The translations under genes were made by a program, and so were the position numbers. A model generated the notes under the pieces. The model was not told where the DNA came from, did no database searches, and worked only from the letters and a program-made list of their open reading frames with translations. From NCBI RefSeq assembly GCF_032118995.1, contig NC_092666.1:2616001-2680000 (forward strand): DNA of 64,000 nucleotides. Direction: 5' to 3'. Every line of letters starts with the position of its first letter. The first letter of the stretch is position 1. Positions 20,650 to 32,761 of this stretch are shown here, one piece after another. This DNA is from Asterias amurensis. Its lineage: Eukaryota > Echinodermata > Asteroidea > Forcipulatida > Asteriidae.

Positions 20650-23381
20650 TTTATCCAAGTTTACCTCATCAAGGAGTAGAACATTATAAATAAAACCTCC
20701 CCATCAGCCAAGATTTCTGAAATCCCTCCTTGTTGATCAAATCGTCTGTTTAATTCCAACTCGTGATTATTATTAAACGCCAGTTCGAAGCCGACTCGTT
20801 GAAGCGTGCAAGACCGAGTCACAGAAAATAATCTAGAGCTTAAAGGGCAAGTATTACGTTTGGTTGTCACTCTTAATATTAAAGGCAATACAAATTTACA
20901 TGGTAGGAAAACAGCATAGTATAAAGCATTATTGATAATCAATCCATTTTGAAGTAATTTGGTTATAGAAATTGAGTTCGGTTATTTATCTCAGCTAATT
21001 ATAAGAGTTGTCATCTGAGAAGCGTTACTGTTTGTAGCGTTTCTCAGACTGTGTATTTCTTTGTTAGGGATTATTTTTCCTGTTTTGACAACATTCGCTC
21101 CAGACTTTCGGCTATATGTCAAGAACGCGACTACTTTTTGAAATAGCTTATTTTTCATTAAGAAAATGGAATTAGCTGTTATAAACTGAAGCATCTGTCA
21201 CCTATCGAAATGAGCTATGGTATAAATGCAAAACGTAGTTCATTGCCTGACGTGTCAACCCTAAGTCTTTCCCTAAGGCTAGTTTTATTGTATACAGTCA
21301 TCTACAATCATGTAGGATTAAAACAATTGAACGGTTCCAAAATGCAAAAGCTTCTGTTCTTCTTTCCCGTAACCATTAATTTCAGGCAAGAATACCAAAT
21401 TTTATACCTTCCCTTTAAGTTATTAGTTGTGTATAACCAACGAAAGTAAGAACTCGCATATCGCATAGGAAGTAACAAACCACGCATACTTATTATCAAA
21501 AGGTTTATTTAAAAGACGAAATCAATAATTGTCAATACAAAAAATAAAAACCATGGCTTTACTCTATTCTATTATGACCTGGTTAATTGATTTTTTTTTA
21601 AGATGGAATGACCCAAAAGTCAGTCAGTCAGTTTAATTGCTTTCTCCCTTTGTTAGATTTTATCACAACCCTCATGTCATTATTGCTAGAGTTATTCCTA
21701 TTCCTTTAAAATATTGCAAGAAAAGGATTTCTTTCCAATAATTATTAATATCACCGAGTTTGTGAATTTGTGTAGTTTTCTTGTGTTGTTTTGAATGAAG
21801 AGCGCACAAAATCAACTAATTTTATTTTTTTAACGGAGAGTAATGTGCGCTTATTCAGTTCCATTTTGGGCAACAAGGTGGTAAAGCAAATCCTCTTCCC
21901 ACAAATGACAATAACGCATTGCCATTTTGAAGCACGCCGTCAACGGCTGATGTGTAGCCAGTTGTTCTTTTTTTTTTTTTGACTTGAGGGTTGAAATTAT
22001 ATGTTTAGACCGATAAAAGTTCAGACTCAGAGTTGTAAGTTTTTCACAAAATCTGAGGTTGAAAATATATTTTTTGATCAATAAAAATTCAAAAATTCAA
22101 AGTTAGTAAAACTAAAAAAATTACAACAGATGAAACACATTGTAAACAATTGATAAGCAAATCCCATTAAAAGTCGCTTAAGTAACTAAATAAAATTCAT
22201 AAGACTTGGATAGTTTCGGGAAAAAGGGTGGAAGGATAATAAGCGCGAGTACAACTCGAAAAGGAAAAGTTTGATTTGTTGCTAGTATGCTTGAAAATTC
22301 ATAATATTTGCACATTGTGTATAATTTTCCTAATTTTTTAAGATTCTCACAAACGACGTCACATGGCTGATGACGTAATATGGCTTTTCGCGAATCTTTG
22401 ACCATGTCTAAAACGGCGACTTTGGCTACAGATACGGCTATGATCGCGCGAGTTTGTCTGTTCTTTAAAGTCACCTGGAAGTGGTATTTTTTCAAAATAA
22501 AGCTTTTGTCACTAATATATGTGTTTTGATGAGTGAAATGTGAATAAACAGTTAACTAAGGTTTTAAAAAATCAGTTCTTATGTGATTTACAAATTTAAG
22601 AGTAGACCCCGACCCGAGAGGGCGCTGTTCGTGACGCCTGTAATGCGTAGATAAACACAATTGCAAAGTACATGTACGGACCAAGTCGTGAGTTTGTACG
22701 TTTAAAAAAAAAAGCCGACCAGGTGTTTGCTGCTGAATGCAGAAAAAAACTTTTTGAAATGTACCAACTCACGACTTGGACGATACATGTACTTTGCACG
22801 TGTGTTTACTATACGCATTGCAGGCAAAGTCTGCCTCGATTGACGTCACAAAAGGGGTAGGCGGAGTCAGCCCCAAACAATTTTATATATTTTTTAAACA
22901 AATAAATCGTGACAACAATTACGAAAAAATTGTTTTATTGTTCATAAGCATATAATCTTATGTTTGAAAGAAAAAAAAAAAAATCTATTTCCAGGTGACT
23001 TTAATACTGACAGATTCACTGATCTAACCGTAGCTGTTTCGGACACGTTCTTCTGAAAAGCAGAGCCTGTGTTCAAATGTTCGGTTTTTTATACAATAAA
23101 TACCAAACATCTTGCAAACTCAAGCTCCTTAATGATTGAAAACATGTTAGGTGTGAAGTGAGGTGCATGATTTTCATCAAACGCAACTTGCTGCCGTTTT
23201 CGTCCAGGCTGGTATATGAGGCAAAAATAGAGCTCGGGAAAATACCGAGTACACAGTGCTTACACAAACTGGTAAAACCAAAATTAATAATTATTTTTAT
23301 TATCCATCCGAAAATGCGAATTTCCATCAAATAAGGCGCAACAGTACTGGTCCAAAACAATCTTTCCTTTTGGCTTCCTCC
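20650..23381. other. Intergenic stretch between the LamG/Ig gene and small secreted gene 1
   Basis: AT-rich sequence. It holds the putative promoter of the LamG/Ig gene near 20650-20750 (no clear TATA box), a shorter THAP-type element at 22466-23004 and a fragment of SINE S1 at 23228-23285. No coding region is recognised. Confidence 0.5.
22466..23004 (+). mobile_element. Shorter relative of the THAP-carrying element
   Basis: The ends AAAGTCACCTGGAAGTGGT and TTTCCAGGTGACTTT match the element at 14468. Inside, GACCAGGTGTTTGCTGCTG corresponds to the start of the THAP coding region, but almost all of the domain is gone. Confidence 0.6.
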
Positions 23382-23564
23382 CTAGGAACCAATAACGGCG
23401 TTAAAGTTAAAATGACCAACAAAGGTTTTGGCGGCCGGGTCGAAAGGTCCACCCCAGCAGACAACCGTGGCATACAGGGTAGTCCATCGTCCAGAGGGTG
23501 TGGTCACTGTATTACTTGGGAGCTGGCGTCCATCATGGGCGATCATATTGGTCGTGTCACTCGG
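23382..23564 (-). CDS. Secreted gene 1 exon 5 with stop
   Basis: A TTACACAG acceptor opens a phase-0 exon encoding MIAHDGRQLPSNTVTT, LYATVVCWGG and FNFNAVIGS, then TAG. It aligns with the last exon of genes 2 and 3. Confidence 0.87.
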   Translation of the reverse strand, partial: PSDTTNMIAHDGRQLPSNTVTTPSGRWTTLYATVVCWGGPFDPAAKTFVGHFNFNAVIGS

Positions 23565-26500
23565 CTGTGTAAAACAAACACAGGTGGAAAAGATTAACAA
23601 GAAACTTTGGAACGCTAAGTTGCAGTAGACATACCAGGGCCCAATTTCATAGCGCCAGCTTGAAGGGTAAGCAAATTTCCAAGCTTACCGTAGCAGAAAA
23701 AATTCCTAGGGTGCAAGCGTATCTCACAGCATAGAGTAAGTACACTCTACTCCTTACTCTATGCTCACAGATTATCAAAAGAACTGAGCGGCCATGTTGC
23801 GCGTTTTCTATGGATTTGCATTGTGACGTCATTTATGTTCGTGCGATAAGCACCGGAAGGTTAGCATGCCTTCACGTGTGTGCTTACAGGTAGCAGCGCT
23901 ATGAAATGGAAATCGTGCAGGAGAGGGGGAGGGGGGAAGGGTGGGGGGCAGTTATCACAAAATCGGCCGCTACGCAGCGCTATGAAATTAGGCCCTGGTA
24001 AAGAAGACCTTTAATCAAATACTCGGTTCGCGCGCGTTAGGTGTGAAGTGAGGTGCATGCTGGTCTAGCGAGCGATCAAGTTCATCGCTAGCTAGACCAG
24101 CATGCACCCTTTTCAATAGTTAGTGCTTGCGCAATGGATAGTTGCGAAAAAGTCAGGTTAAGTAGTTCTGAATTTGCGCACTTTACCAAAAACAGTTGCT
24201 GCCACCAACAGTCCTCCGTCACTTTTTAACTTCAAAAGTCCTCTTTTGTTTTCATTAGGATATTATTTTCATTAAATTCAATTAAATTCAAACAATGAAA
24301 CATTAATTTCCGTGCTCACAATAAGAAAGAACAGAATCATTTTGACAAAATAAATGTTTAGTAGTACCATAAAAAGCAAAGAGTAAATTAGACTGAAATT
24401 TAATTTGTTTCAAAAAGCTGTCCAGGAGTATTATATTTCCCTTCATCTTACTGTTCCCACTTCCGTCTTGTCTAATATTGATGTTATTTTTTGTGAGTGT
24501 GCTTTTATTACCCTTATTGACGGTACTGTACACTATTGGTAACTTCTCAAAATAGTTGTTAGCGTTAAAACTTACTTGGTAACAAGCAATTGAGAGCTGT
24601 TGATAGTTTAAAACATTCAGAGAAACGACCCCCTCTGAGGAAACGTAGTTTTCGAGAAAGAAGTAACTCTCCACTTAATTTGAATTTGACTTCCAGAACT
24701 CAAAATTAAATTTTGAGGTCCCAAAATCAAGCAATTGAAAGCATTCAACTTTGTGTGACAAATGTGTTTTTTCTTGCATTACATTATCTCGCAACTTCGA
24801 CAACCAAGTGAGTTCAAATTTGCACAGGTTTATTACTGTGTGCATATGTTGAGATACACCAAAGGAGAAGACTGGTCTGCGACATTACCAAAGGTTTCCA
24901 GTGTCCTTAAATTAATTGAGACATCCAGTTGGTAACGTCTTGATCAAAGACTAACCTCACAAGGAGACTTGTCACAGATATATTGCACCCAGGAACTTTC
25001 ACCATCCGACCCAAACACAGTGCTGGTCACGGTGTACCTTGTACCCGTGACAGGAGTAGGGCAGAAGGTAAACTTGAGGTAGGCTTCATTGAGCCGAGGA
25101 AGTGCCTGAGCAGCTGACAACGATATCACTTCTGTCAGGTAAATCGTGGTCACTGCAGGGTCAGATTTGTATATACCGCCTTCGGGATAAGAAACTGAGT
25201 TTTCAAGCTGGTCACTTTCTGGACTTTGCTTCCAGTTCTTCTTCTGGAAGAAAAAAACATAATACGATTGTTATAAATTTACGTAATTTGAGAGATTAGA
25301 GATTCAACATGTGCGAACCAGTTTTCTTTCACTTCATTTCATTTCATTTCATTTCATTTCATTTCAAGACAATTATTTCTATTCCAACATAGAATCAAAA
25401 TAACAATGACAAACAACAGTAAAGAGATTTGGAAATGGGAGATCACCAGAAAAGCCAAAGCTTGTGGTAGGCATACCCTGACCAAGAAAAGCACAATAGA
25501 CGAACATGAACATTAACGTTCTTAGGCAATGTGGTTGATTGAAGCCACTTTCGGCACAAGTGTGCAGTCTACTCAGGTACCCGGTGCAATAAGGTGTATA
25601 TTCGGTTGCACCGAATGGCTTCTACTCGCAAGTTCCTACAACTCAGTGAGTTCGATAAGCTTCCCCGGTGTGGCGGTTTCAACTTTCCGTTGTGTTCAGT
25701 TTTCCGAATGACCAAATACGGTAGCATTACGTCATGCGATGATTGCGCACAGCAAGCGAAAGTAGTCAGTTTTTAGTGCCGTATTGAGTCATCCGTTACC
25801 CGCCGGTAGCTGTCATGGCGGCGTCCACGAGTCGAGTACAACTAGCGGCAAACGCGTGGATCGTATGAGTTGTTTTTTATGCAAGCAGAGTGTTACCTGC
25901 CTAAAGTTGTACCCATGAATACATGTAAAGATGGGGGCAAGAGATTATGTGGATACACAGAAAAGAATCGTAATATAAACAATTTTGGGTCACTGCTGAG
26001 AGAACTACAGTATACTCGCCAGGGTACTCGCGGCGGTATCTGACAGGTCACCCGGAAAACTGAACACGCCGGAAAGCTAAAACCGTTCGAAAAACGTGCT
26101 GATATGTCCGACTACGTCACCCGAAAAACTGCACACGGCGGAAGACTAAAACCGCCACACCGGGTCGACCTCGCTGTGTGGCGGTTTTTTTTTTTCCCAG
26201 GACGAACGTGTGAAGATACATACCCCACGTTCGTCCTAGGAAAGTTGCCTATTTTGTTGTTTAAGGACGAACGTGTGCAGATAATTCCCACGTTTATACT
26301 GGAAAAAAAACCGCCACACCCCGGGGTCGACCCGGGGAAGCTACTCAAACGCACCCCACCCATTGTCTCAATATAAGTGTACTGCCCTCTGTGTTCAAGT
26401 GCTTGAATTTGTTTTTTTCATTTGCATAACGAAACTCGAGAATGACACGTTCGACCTTCGCTGTGTAGTTGTCAATGTTACAGTCATGTTGAACATCACA

Positions 26501-29500
26501 ATCCGGCAAGCAGGAAGAGATCCCGTGACACGGAAATGTCTTTATTTACAACAATGCCCAAGACATTAACACAATTCTGCGTTAGCTGAACCCGGAAATT
26601 ACCCAGAAAAAAAAAGAACTGCAGCTCTGTATAGAACACATGTATTTAGTTAATCCACTATACCTAAATTGTCATTTTTTCAGGCATCTGAAAGTACAGA
26701 CATTTGTACAACAAGGGTGTTTTTTTCTTTTACTGTTGTAACTTCGATGACCAATTGAGTCCACATTTTCACAGGTTTGTTATTTTATGCATAAGTAGGG
26801 ATTCACCAAGTGAGAATACTGGTATTTGACAATTACTAAGCATGTCCATGGATCGATTTCACCAAGAGTTAGGACTAGACCTAACTTTTGACTCGTCCTC
26901 GGAGATATAACAATAAGGATAGTGCTATTTAGTTGAGACGAGTAGCTCGTCCTAACTCAAGATAAGGGTTGTCCTAACTTTTTGTGAAATCCACCCCATG
27001 CGTTTAAGCCCAATTAAAACACAAGCTCACCAGAATGAAGCCCCAAAGTTTTACACGTAAAAAATGTTACAGGACATTCAAATTCCAATATAAACTACAA
27101 GGTCAACTGGGTAAATTTATAAAAATGTGGGTTTGAATAAAGACAAATTGACTTGAGTGGGACTCGAACCAAAGACCTCTGACTTATGAAGTCACATCCC
27201 CTTGTGCTCCCCTGGCTGCCACTTCCCAGGTTGTATCGTATAAATTTGGGTGTGATCCATAGCTAGACTTGCAGTTAACGGTTGTATAATAAAGGTTTTG
27301 ACAAAGAGGGACACCGCTAACATAGGGCCAGATAGCTCAGTTGGTAGAGCACCGACAAGTTAATCAGGAAGGTCGTTGGTTCGAGTCCCACTCTAGTCAA
27401 GTTCGCTTTGTTACCAAATTCAAATTTATCCTTACATCTGTTTTAGGTACCAACTCTGCATCCAAGCTGAATGATACAGCGTCCACTGGTCCATTTTGTC
27501 CCCTGACGAACAAATCACCGGTCGATGGCCAGGATGGTACGAAGCACCCAGCGTGAGGAACACCTTGCTTGTCGACATTGGTGCACAGTGCGTCTTTTGC
27601 GGTCTGAATAATTACAATATTATGGAGCGTAAGTTTGAGAGGTTTAAAGGCAGTGGACACTATTGGTAATTACTCAAAATAATTATCAGCATAAAACCTT
27701 ACTTGGTAACGAGTAATGGGGAGAGGTTGATGGTATAAAACATTGTGAGAAACGGCTCCCTCTGAAGTGATGTAGTTTTCGGGGAAAAAATAATTTTATT
27801 TGTACACGAATTCGATTTCGAGAGCTCAGATTTAGAATTTGAGGTATCGAACTTAAGAATCTGAGAGCACACGACGTCGTTTGACGGGGGTGTTTTGTCC
27901 GGTCATTATTATCTTGCAAGGTCGATGATAACAGATTGAGCTCAAATTTTTACAGGTTTGTTATTTTATGCATTATGTTGAGGGACACCAAGTGAAAACT
28001 GGTCTTTGACAATCAATTACCAATAGTGTCCAGTGTCTTTAAATGTTTGTATTTTGTCGTCAGAATTTTGTCAAATCTTTGTTCTTCTTGTCTTAAACTT
28101 GGTTCGTGACTTGCTGTTTGTTGGAGGTGTTTGTGTGTTTGTTTGTTTCATTCTTTCTTTGTGTATATATACAAGGCTGTTTTCTACAAGCCTCTGCTTA
28201 TTTACTCTAACAGCCTCATCGCTTTCGCTCCTATCTTATTAGTTGCTTTTATAATGTACTACTTGTGTATACTTTTGATTTTGTTTACCTTGCTATGTAC
28301 TGATCAATTCTCATAGTACTAATTTCCAACAAGAGTATGGAATAAACGTCTTATTGTAAGGAAAACAAAAACTACCTCTTACCTTATTGGCAGCATCCAC
28401 TACGTAGAATTTGACCACGCCCACTACCGCTATCCAGTACGGGTTATTGTTGAGCACTACAGTAACGTTGATACCGTTGTCCTTCATCTGGCCACATAGG
28501 TAGCCAATCAGCTGGAAGCTCTCATCTTGCTTTAGGGTAGTCACTTCGGTTGTGATGTACTTGGTGATGACGTCAATGTTGACTGCTTGGGCTGCTGGGG
28601 CTGAAAGAGAGGGTCAGAGGTCAAACCTAGAGAAAATGTTTACTGAAAGCTAAAGACCTTTATATTGCTGTTTCTGCATTCTAAAAATAGTGTTTAGAAT
28701 GCCAACACATTTCTAAGCATAGGTTTTGCACCCACCTTTTTTACGCGTTTAAATCTTAAAACTTGTTTAGAATATTGTGTGTGTTCGGATGATACAAACC
28801 ATCTGAGTGGGTGTCAACATGATAAATATGATTATCATATAAGTGGGTAAAATATGTTGTTTAAAAAAAAAAAGGGAAAAAAGTTCCCTGTATTAACAGT
28901 ATTGGATGCTATTATTAACTGGTCAAAAAGGAACCATACTACTTTTCATTCTAGCCTAGGATTGGATACATTGATTAGGCATTCGTCCAAAAATAATATG
29001 CATCAGTAGACTTTTGTGCCCGAAACTCTGGTAAGTTTTGCTGTAAAAAAAGCAAAAGAAAAAGACATAGGCCTAATATAACTAAAACAACCCGAAACAA
29101 ATAAATAAATAAAATCAAAGAATGTGCTGAAATTTAACCAAATTGCATCAAATATTAAGCCTACACAACGAAACCCATGTCAATGTTCTGTGTATATATA
29201 CTTTTGCCCCCGAATATCTTATTATTTTTGCTAACCGAAAAGAAACAAAACAAAAAAACAGAGACAGCATAAAAAACAGAAACGATTTTTGGGGTTGAAC
29301 AAAGAATTGACTAGAGTGGGATTCGAACCAACGACCTCCGGAAACGTGCCGGCGCTCTACCAACTGAGCTATCTAGCCCTATATTGGCGGTGTCCCTATT
29401 TTGTCAATATTTTTGTTCGGGGGTGCAGAAACAGTATACAAAAAATAAGAAAGCAGAAACAGTATACAAAAAATAAACGCATGGTTAGCACTATTATTTA

Positions 29501-29700
29501 TGTTTACTCTTACTTAAAGATATGTTTTGCTTTACTCTATAATACATGTAACTGTCGTTATTCTTTTCGAGGGTATGGAAATAAATGTATTCTTGAAATG
29601 AAATGAATTGAATCTGCTTAAAAACTTAAGGAATTTTGCACTAAATCTTACCTGACACAAAGATCCCTACAAACAGCAGAAGGAAAGACAAGGACCCCAT
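23382..29700 (-). CDS. Small secreted seven-cysteine protein gene 1 (unrecognised family)
   Basis: The five exons are 29652-29700, 28383-28600, 27436-27603, 24956-25243 and 23382-23564 on the minus strand. They have GT-AG boundaries and intron phases 1,0,0,0, and encode 301 aa ending in TAG. MGSLSFLLLFVGIFVSG is a signal peptide. Seven cysteines (in YLCGQ, ALCTN, AGCFV, FTFCPTP, QYICDKSPC, VVCWGG) align with gene 2. Shared motifs include ITTEV, PSWPST, YLTEV, FTFCPTP and HDGRQLPSNTVTT. I do not recognise the family. It is probably a secreted, disulphide-bonded extracellular protein. Intron 2 and intron 3 hold SINE and MITE copies. Confidence 0.85.
23636..23998. mobile_element. Inverted-repeat element (TTTCATAGCGC ends)
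   Basis: GGGCCCAATTTCATAGCGC at the left and GCGCTATGAAATTAGGCCC at the right are inverted ends. It lies in the last intron of secreted gene 1. A second internal GCAGCGCTATGAAATGG suggests rearrangement. Confidence 0.65.
24000..24160. mobile_element. Inverted-repeat repeat related to 34945-35442
   Basis: GAGGTGCATGCTGGTCTAGC and its complement form a hairpin. Flanking parts (GTGCTTGCGCAATGG, TTGCGAAAAAGT) resemble the elements near 35 kb. Confidence 0.5.
24519..24909. mobile_element. TTAA-flanked MITE (GGACAC family)
   Basis: Runs from GTACTGTACACTATTGGTAA to GTTTCCAGTGTCCTTAAA, in the last intron of secreted gene 1, about 50 bases from exon 4. Confidence 0.7.
24956..25243 (-). CDS. Secreted gene 1 exon 4
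   Basis: A phase-0 exon. The first third (KKNWKQSPESDQ...) is unlike gene 2, while the rest (IYLTEVISL, FTFCPTPVTGTRYTV, QYICDKSPC) aligns well. Donor is GAGGTTAG. Confidence 0.85.
25328..25367. repeat. (CATTT)n microsatellite
   Basis: About seven repeats of TTTCA/CATTT in secreted gene 1 intron 3. Confidence 0.85.
26104..26370. mobile_element. MITE with GGGTCGACC ends
   Basis: AAACCGCCACACCGGGTCGACC and its mirrored counterpart near 26310-26350 frame repeats of GGACGAACGTGTG. It is related to 31816-31972 and 61553-61770, which share GTGCGTTCG outer ends. Confidence 0.6.
26681..26850. mobile_element. Partial TTAA-type MITE (GGACAC family)
   Basis: Only the half containing AAGGGTGTTTTTTTC and TTTTCACAGGTTTGTTATTT remains. 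Confidence 0.55.
26853..27001. mobile_element. GTTAGGAC inverted-repeat element
   Basis: GATTTCACCAAGAGTTAGGA at one end and TCCTAACTTTTTGTGAAATC at the other are inverted. Similar elements are at 15360-15850 (interrupted), 40374-40518 and 62283-62437. Confidence 0.65.
27298..27403 (+). mobile_element. tRNA-headed SINE, family S2
   Basis: TAGCTCAGTTGGTAGAGC (A box) and GGTTCGAGTCCCACTC (B box) give a tRNA-like head. The acceptor stem does not pair well, so it is not read as a working tRNA gene. A reverse half copy (TGGGACTCGAACC) lies at 27147-27195. Confidence 0.65.
27436..27603 (-). CDS. Secreted gene 1 exon 3
   Basis: This phase-0 exon encodes ALCTNVDKQG, CFVPSWPSTGDLFV and AVSFSLDAELVP. 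It aligns with 40811-40972 in gene 2. A tRNA-headed SINE lies only about 30 bases past its donor. Confidence 0.85.
27643..28042. mobile_element. TTAA-flanked MITE (GGACAC family)
   Basis: A good copy from TTTAAAGGCAGTGGACACTA to GTGTCCAGTGTCTTTAAA, in secreted gene 1 intron 2, about 40 bases upstream of exon 3. Confidence 0.75.
28383..28600 (-). CDS. Secreted gene 1 exon 2
   Basis: A CTCTCTTTCAG acceptor is followed by APAAQAVNIDVITKYITTEV and, further on, QLIGYLCGQ. The AAGGTAAG donor is phase 0. It aligns with 41543-41772 in gene 2. Confidence 0.85.
28676..28870. mobile_element. Inverted-repeat element (GTGTTTAGA ends), second copy
   Basis: It shares ATACAAACCATCTGAGTGGG (reverse complement) with the element at 60742-60960. 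AGTGTTTAGAATG and TTGTTTAGAATATT are its end motifs. Confidence 0.5.
29281..29408 (-). mobile_element. tRNA-headed SINE, family S2 (best copy)
   Basis: On the minus strand it reads GGGACACCGCC, TAGATAGCTCAGTTGGTAGAGC, GGTTCGAATCCCACTC and a tail ending GGGGTTGAACAAAGAATT in reverse. Confidence 0.75.
29652..29700 (-). CDS. Secreted gene 1 exon 1: signal peptide
   Basis: The ATG at 29700 opens MGSLSFLLLFVGIFVS. The CAGGTAAG donor is phase 1. No strong TATA box is seen upstream. Confidence 0.8.
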
Positions 29701-30397
29701 GGTTGCCGGATGTCAACTCTTTCACGTTCTGATAAAGTAGTATGCGGCAGAGGAGTCTCTACACGTTATTATGTTTATGCTGGAATTCACGTGACGGTCG
29801 GAAGGGTTTCGGTTTCGGTTGCAAACTTACGGAAGCCTTAAAGTGACATTAAGAGACTCAGACAAAAAAAAACAGTCATTGGTTTGACTTACATTTAAAA
29901 CTTTTCATTTGTACAAGTCTTTATCATGAGTCATAAGATAAATCTTGTAATTAAGGTGCGAGTCAAAATTATTAATAGAATATGCATTTGAAAGTTATCT
30001 CATAAAATAGATACGACTGGTACATGTATGTTCTAAATAAATGGCACTTTTGAATTATACTTATGCAAGGTTATAAAATATTTTCTTAATCTTTATGAGG
30101 TGTGATACATTATTTTGGTTCTGACTTATCCTAAGTTAAACAGGATCATGAGATCTAAGATAAGCCATAAGTAGGATTATAACTTTTTTATGGTGGAAAT
30201 ACAATTTATAGTAAATTTTGCGGAAACAGCATATAATGAATGATACTCTCTAATTGAGTTGGGGTGATTCTGGGAAAAAACTTAATTCAAGGATCATACG
30301 GTTCTTTTCAGGACCACCCCAACTCAACTACAGAGTCTAAATAAATGGTGGTAAACGCAAACCTTACTGTTAGTTAAGTCAGGTTTAATAAGACTTA

Positions 30398-30696
30398 TGG
30401 GGCGTCGTTGCTGAGCGGATACACCGAACTCAAGTTCTAGTGTTTCTGTTCAGCAAAGTGTGGGTTCGAATCCCCGTCGAGGTAATTGTGTCATTGAGCA
30501 AGCAATTAACCATAAGCCTCTCTCCACCCGGTGGTAAATAGGTACCTGCTAGGGCAGAGATGGATCTTGTGATTGGTAAGCTTAGTGCGCTCCATATTTG
30601 GAAGCACGGGCTGTACACTCCCCATGGAGTTGAGAATGATTTAAGGCCAAGTGACCAGGGGTAAACAATGTTGGACGCCCTTCGGGTGTTTAAAAC
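30398..30696 (+). mobile_element. tRNA-headed SINE, family S3
   Basis: GGGCGTCGTTGCTGAGCGGA (A-box region) and GTGGGTTCGAATCCCCGT (B box) are followed by a body with GGTACCTGCTAGGGCAGAGA and AAGGCCAAGTGACCAGGGG. The same body lies on the minus strand at 56626-56882, where it ends in an L2-like (ATT)n tail. Confidence 0.75.
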
Positions 30697-31197
30697 GATC
30701 ATATAACAACTACTAATTAATATTTGTTTTTTCTTTTTGAACGGCCTATCCAAGCTACCATACAATTTTCCAAACAGGGAAATGCCGGCATTTCGCAATG
30801 AGGAAAATCGCTTTTCTGGACTATGCCAAGAAATAGACAATGGTAAAAGTCCCAAAACTTATTTGCAACAGTGTTGTTGGAAAATGTTGGGGTCTACTTG
30901 AAATACATGTTTGTTTGTTTTTGTTCTTTCAAGAGACGGGGTCAACTTGTAGTGTTTGGGTTTTTCCATAGTGACCCACCAGCCGAGTCGCGTTTTACCA
31001 ACCCCGATAGCATTCCTACTTCATTGGCCAATTTTATGAAAATGTTAAAGCAGAACATACCGCTTCATCCGCTTGACGAGTTTCTTTGATCAAAGAATTA
31101 GCGGGGCACAAGTCACATCAATGCAAACTTTGGGTAAGTTTGGCTGGTGGTAACCTTACAAGATTTTGAGGATTTTGTGTTCGAACTGCCTCTAGCT

Positions 31198-31400
31198 ACC
31201 GGGCAATCTCGGTGGTCTAGTTGGTATGACACTGCTCTAGAATTGCAAAGGTTGGGGGTTCGAATCCCACCCGAGTAAAAACGCCTGTGATTTGTTTTCA
31301 CAGGACTCGGGAAAGTACCGAGTATACAGTGCTACACACATCGATGTATATGGGTAAAAAAACAACAATTAATATTCTTTATCCCCGATGCAATTTTAAC
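31198..31400 (+). mobile_element. tRNA-headed SINE, family S1 (best copy)
   Basis: CTCGGTGGTCTAGTTGGTAT (A box) and GGGTTCGAATCCCACCC (B box), then a tail with GGACTCGGGAAAGTACCGAG and TTTATCCCCGATGCAATTTT. Confidence 0.75.
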
Positions 31401-31815
31401 ATCTATAAGATTTTGTGCTCGATATTATGGGACGGTGTACCCGCCCCATTTCCCCGACCCGCCCCATTTCCCTTACGGAACAACTCGTGACCTCATTCCG
31501 CTAATAGTTTTTCATTATCATTAAATGTTAAATCTGTGAAATTTCGTTTAACCATGACCAGTCAGCTAGATAGACTCGTCTATGTTTAAATGAATAAAAC
31601 TGTTTGGTAAATGTATATTCTAATTTGACAACCGATAAAGAGAGATACGACCTTTTGAAGAAAAAAAATACATAGTAATCAAAATGGAAAACGCTGGATT
31701 AAAGATTAGCAATATTTGAACAGAATACCAACATTTTGCAGATTGGATTGAAAAGTAGAAACCGGATTTAATGACAACAGAGGGCGACATTTTTTTTATC
31801 CGGGTGGATGAACAC

Positions 31816-31972
31816 ATTGGGTGCGTTCGTTTAGCTGCCCTGGGTCTACCCCGGTGTGTGGCGGGTTTTTTTTCCAGGACGAACGTGGGTAATTATCTGC
31901 ACAATATTGTCCTGGAAAGAAAAAAACCACACGACGGGGTCGACCCAGGGAAGCTAAACGAACGCACCCATA
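31816..31972. mobile_element. MITE with GGGTGCGTTCG inverted ends
   Basis: GGGTGCGTTCGTTTAGCTGC at the left and GAAGCTAAACGAACGCACCC at the right are inverted. The centre contains GGACGAACGTGGG. Confidence 0.75.
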
Positions 31973-32761
31973 GCTTCTACTCTGCCTTTCACCTGTATGG
32001 ACCCCCGTGGTTACGCGAGTTTCCTCTCCATTGGTATGTCCAGGCATACGCGTTGCAGTGGTCTGGGTATACGGCCGATACCCAAAACATACATTCAAGT
32101 ACAGGGTTTATATTTTTTCAGTAACAGTAAGCTTAGCTTTGCTCGAAGGTCTTATATTGTTTCGTGACTAACAGAAGTTTGTGAGGTATTAACCTTCAAA
32201 AATTATTGAAATGGTGGACTTACCCCCTCTACGTCGTGACGAAATTGACGCTGTTGACTGTCCTTAACTTTAGTTGGACAACTGGTAACGTTCCCCATGT
32301 GCGTCTCATTACAGTCAAGGTAAAACGCAAACATAGACAGACCCTGTCAAAAACCATCAATCGAATAAAGTTTTAGGTTATCCCATTTGACCCAGTTAAA
32401 AAAACTGGTTCATAACGGATGATGAACATTTTCAAAAATTCACAATTATTGTTTTTACGTCAGATTGTAGGTTATTGAGCCTCCTCGAACTTTTGCATAC
32501 ACACAATATCAAGTTGACCTTAATTTCTGCTTCTGGTCAAAAACGGACGTGAACCCCACGTTCATTTGACCAGCATAAAACAAAACAAAACAAAACGTTT
32601 AACTAAACGCCGTGTTCTCGGATTGTTATTTTTACTGGGGGTTCTATACGGATGTGAGGCGATTTGAAAGCCTCAGTGACATTGACTTGGAACTATGCAT
32701 TCCTGACGCGTCGCATGACTGCTTGCAATGGTTTACTGTTTGAATTATACAATGTGTTCAA

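Noticed and set aside
27329-27403. Possible tRNA gene
   Set aside because: A and B boxes are good, but the acceptor stem pairs poorly and related copies with the same flanks occur at 29281 and 47285, so it is a SINE head.
31796-32124. Two overlapping frames of 100 or more codons on opposite strands
   Set aside because: Both arise from the palindromic arms of the GTGCGTTCG MITE.
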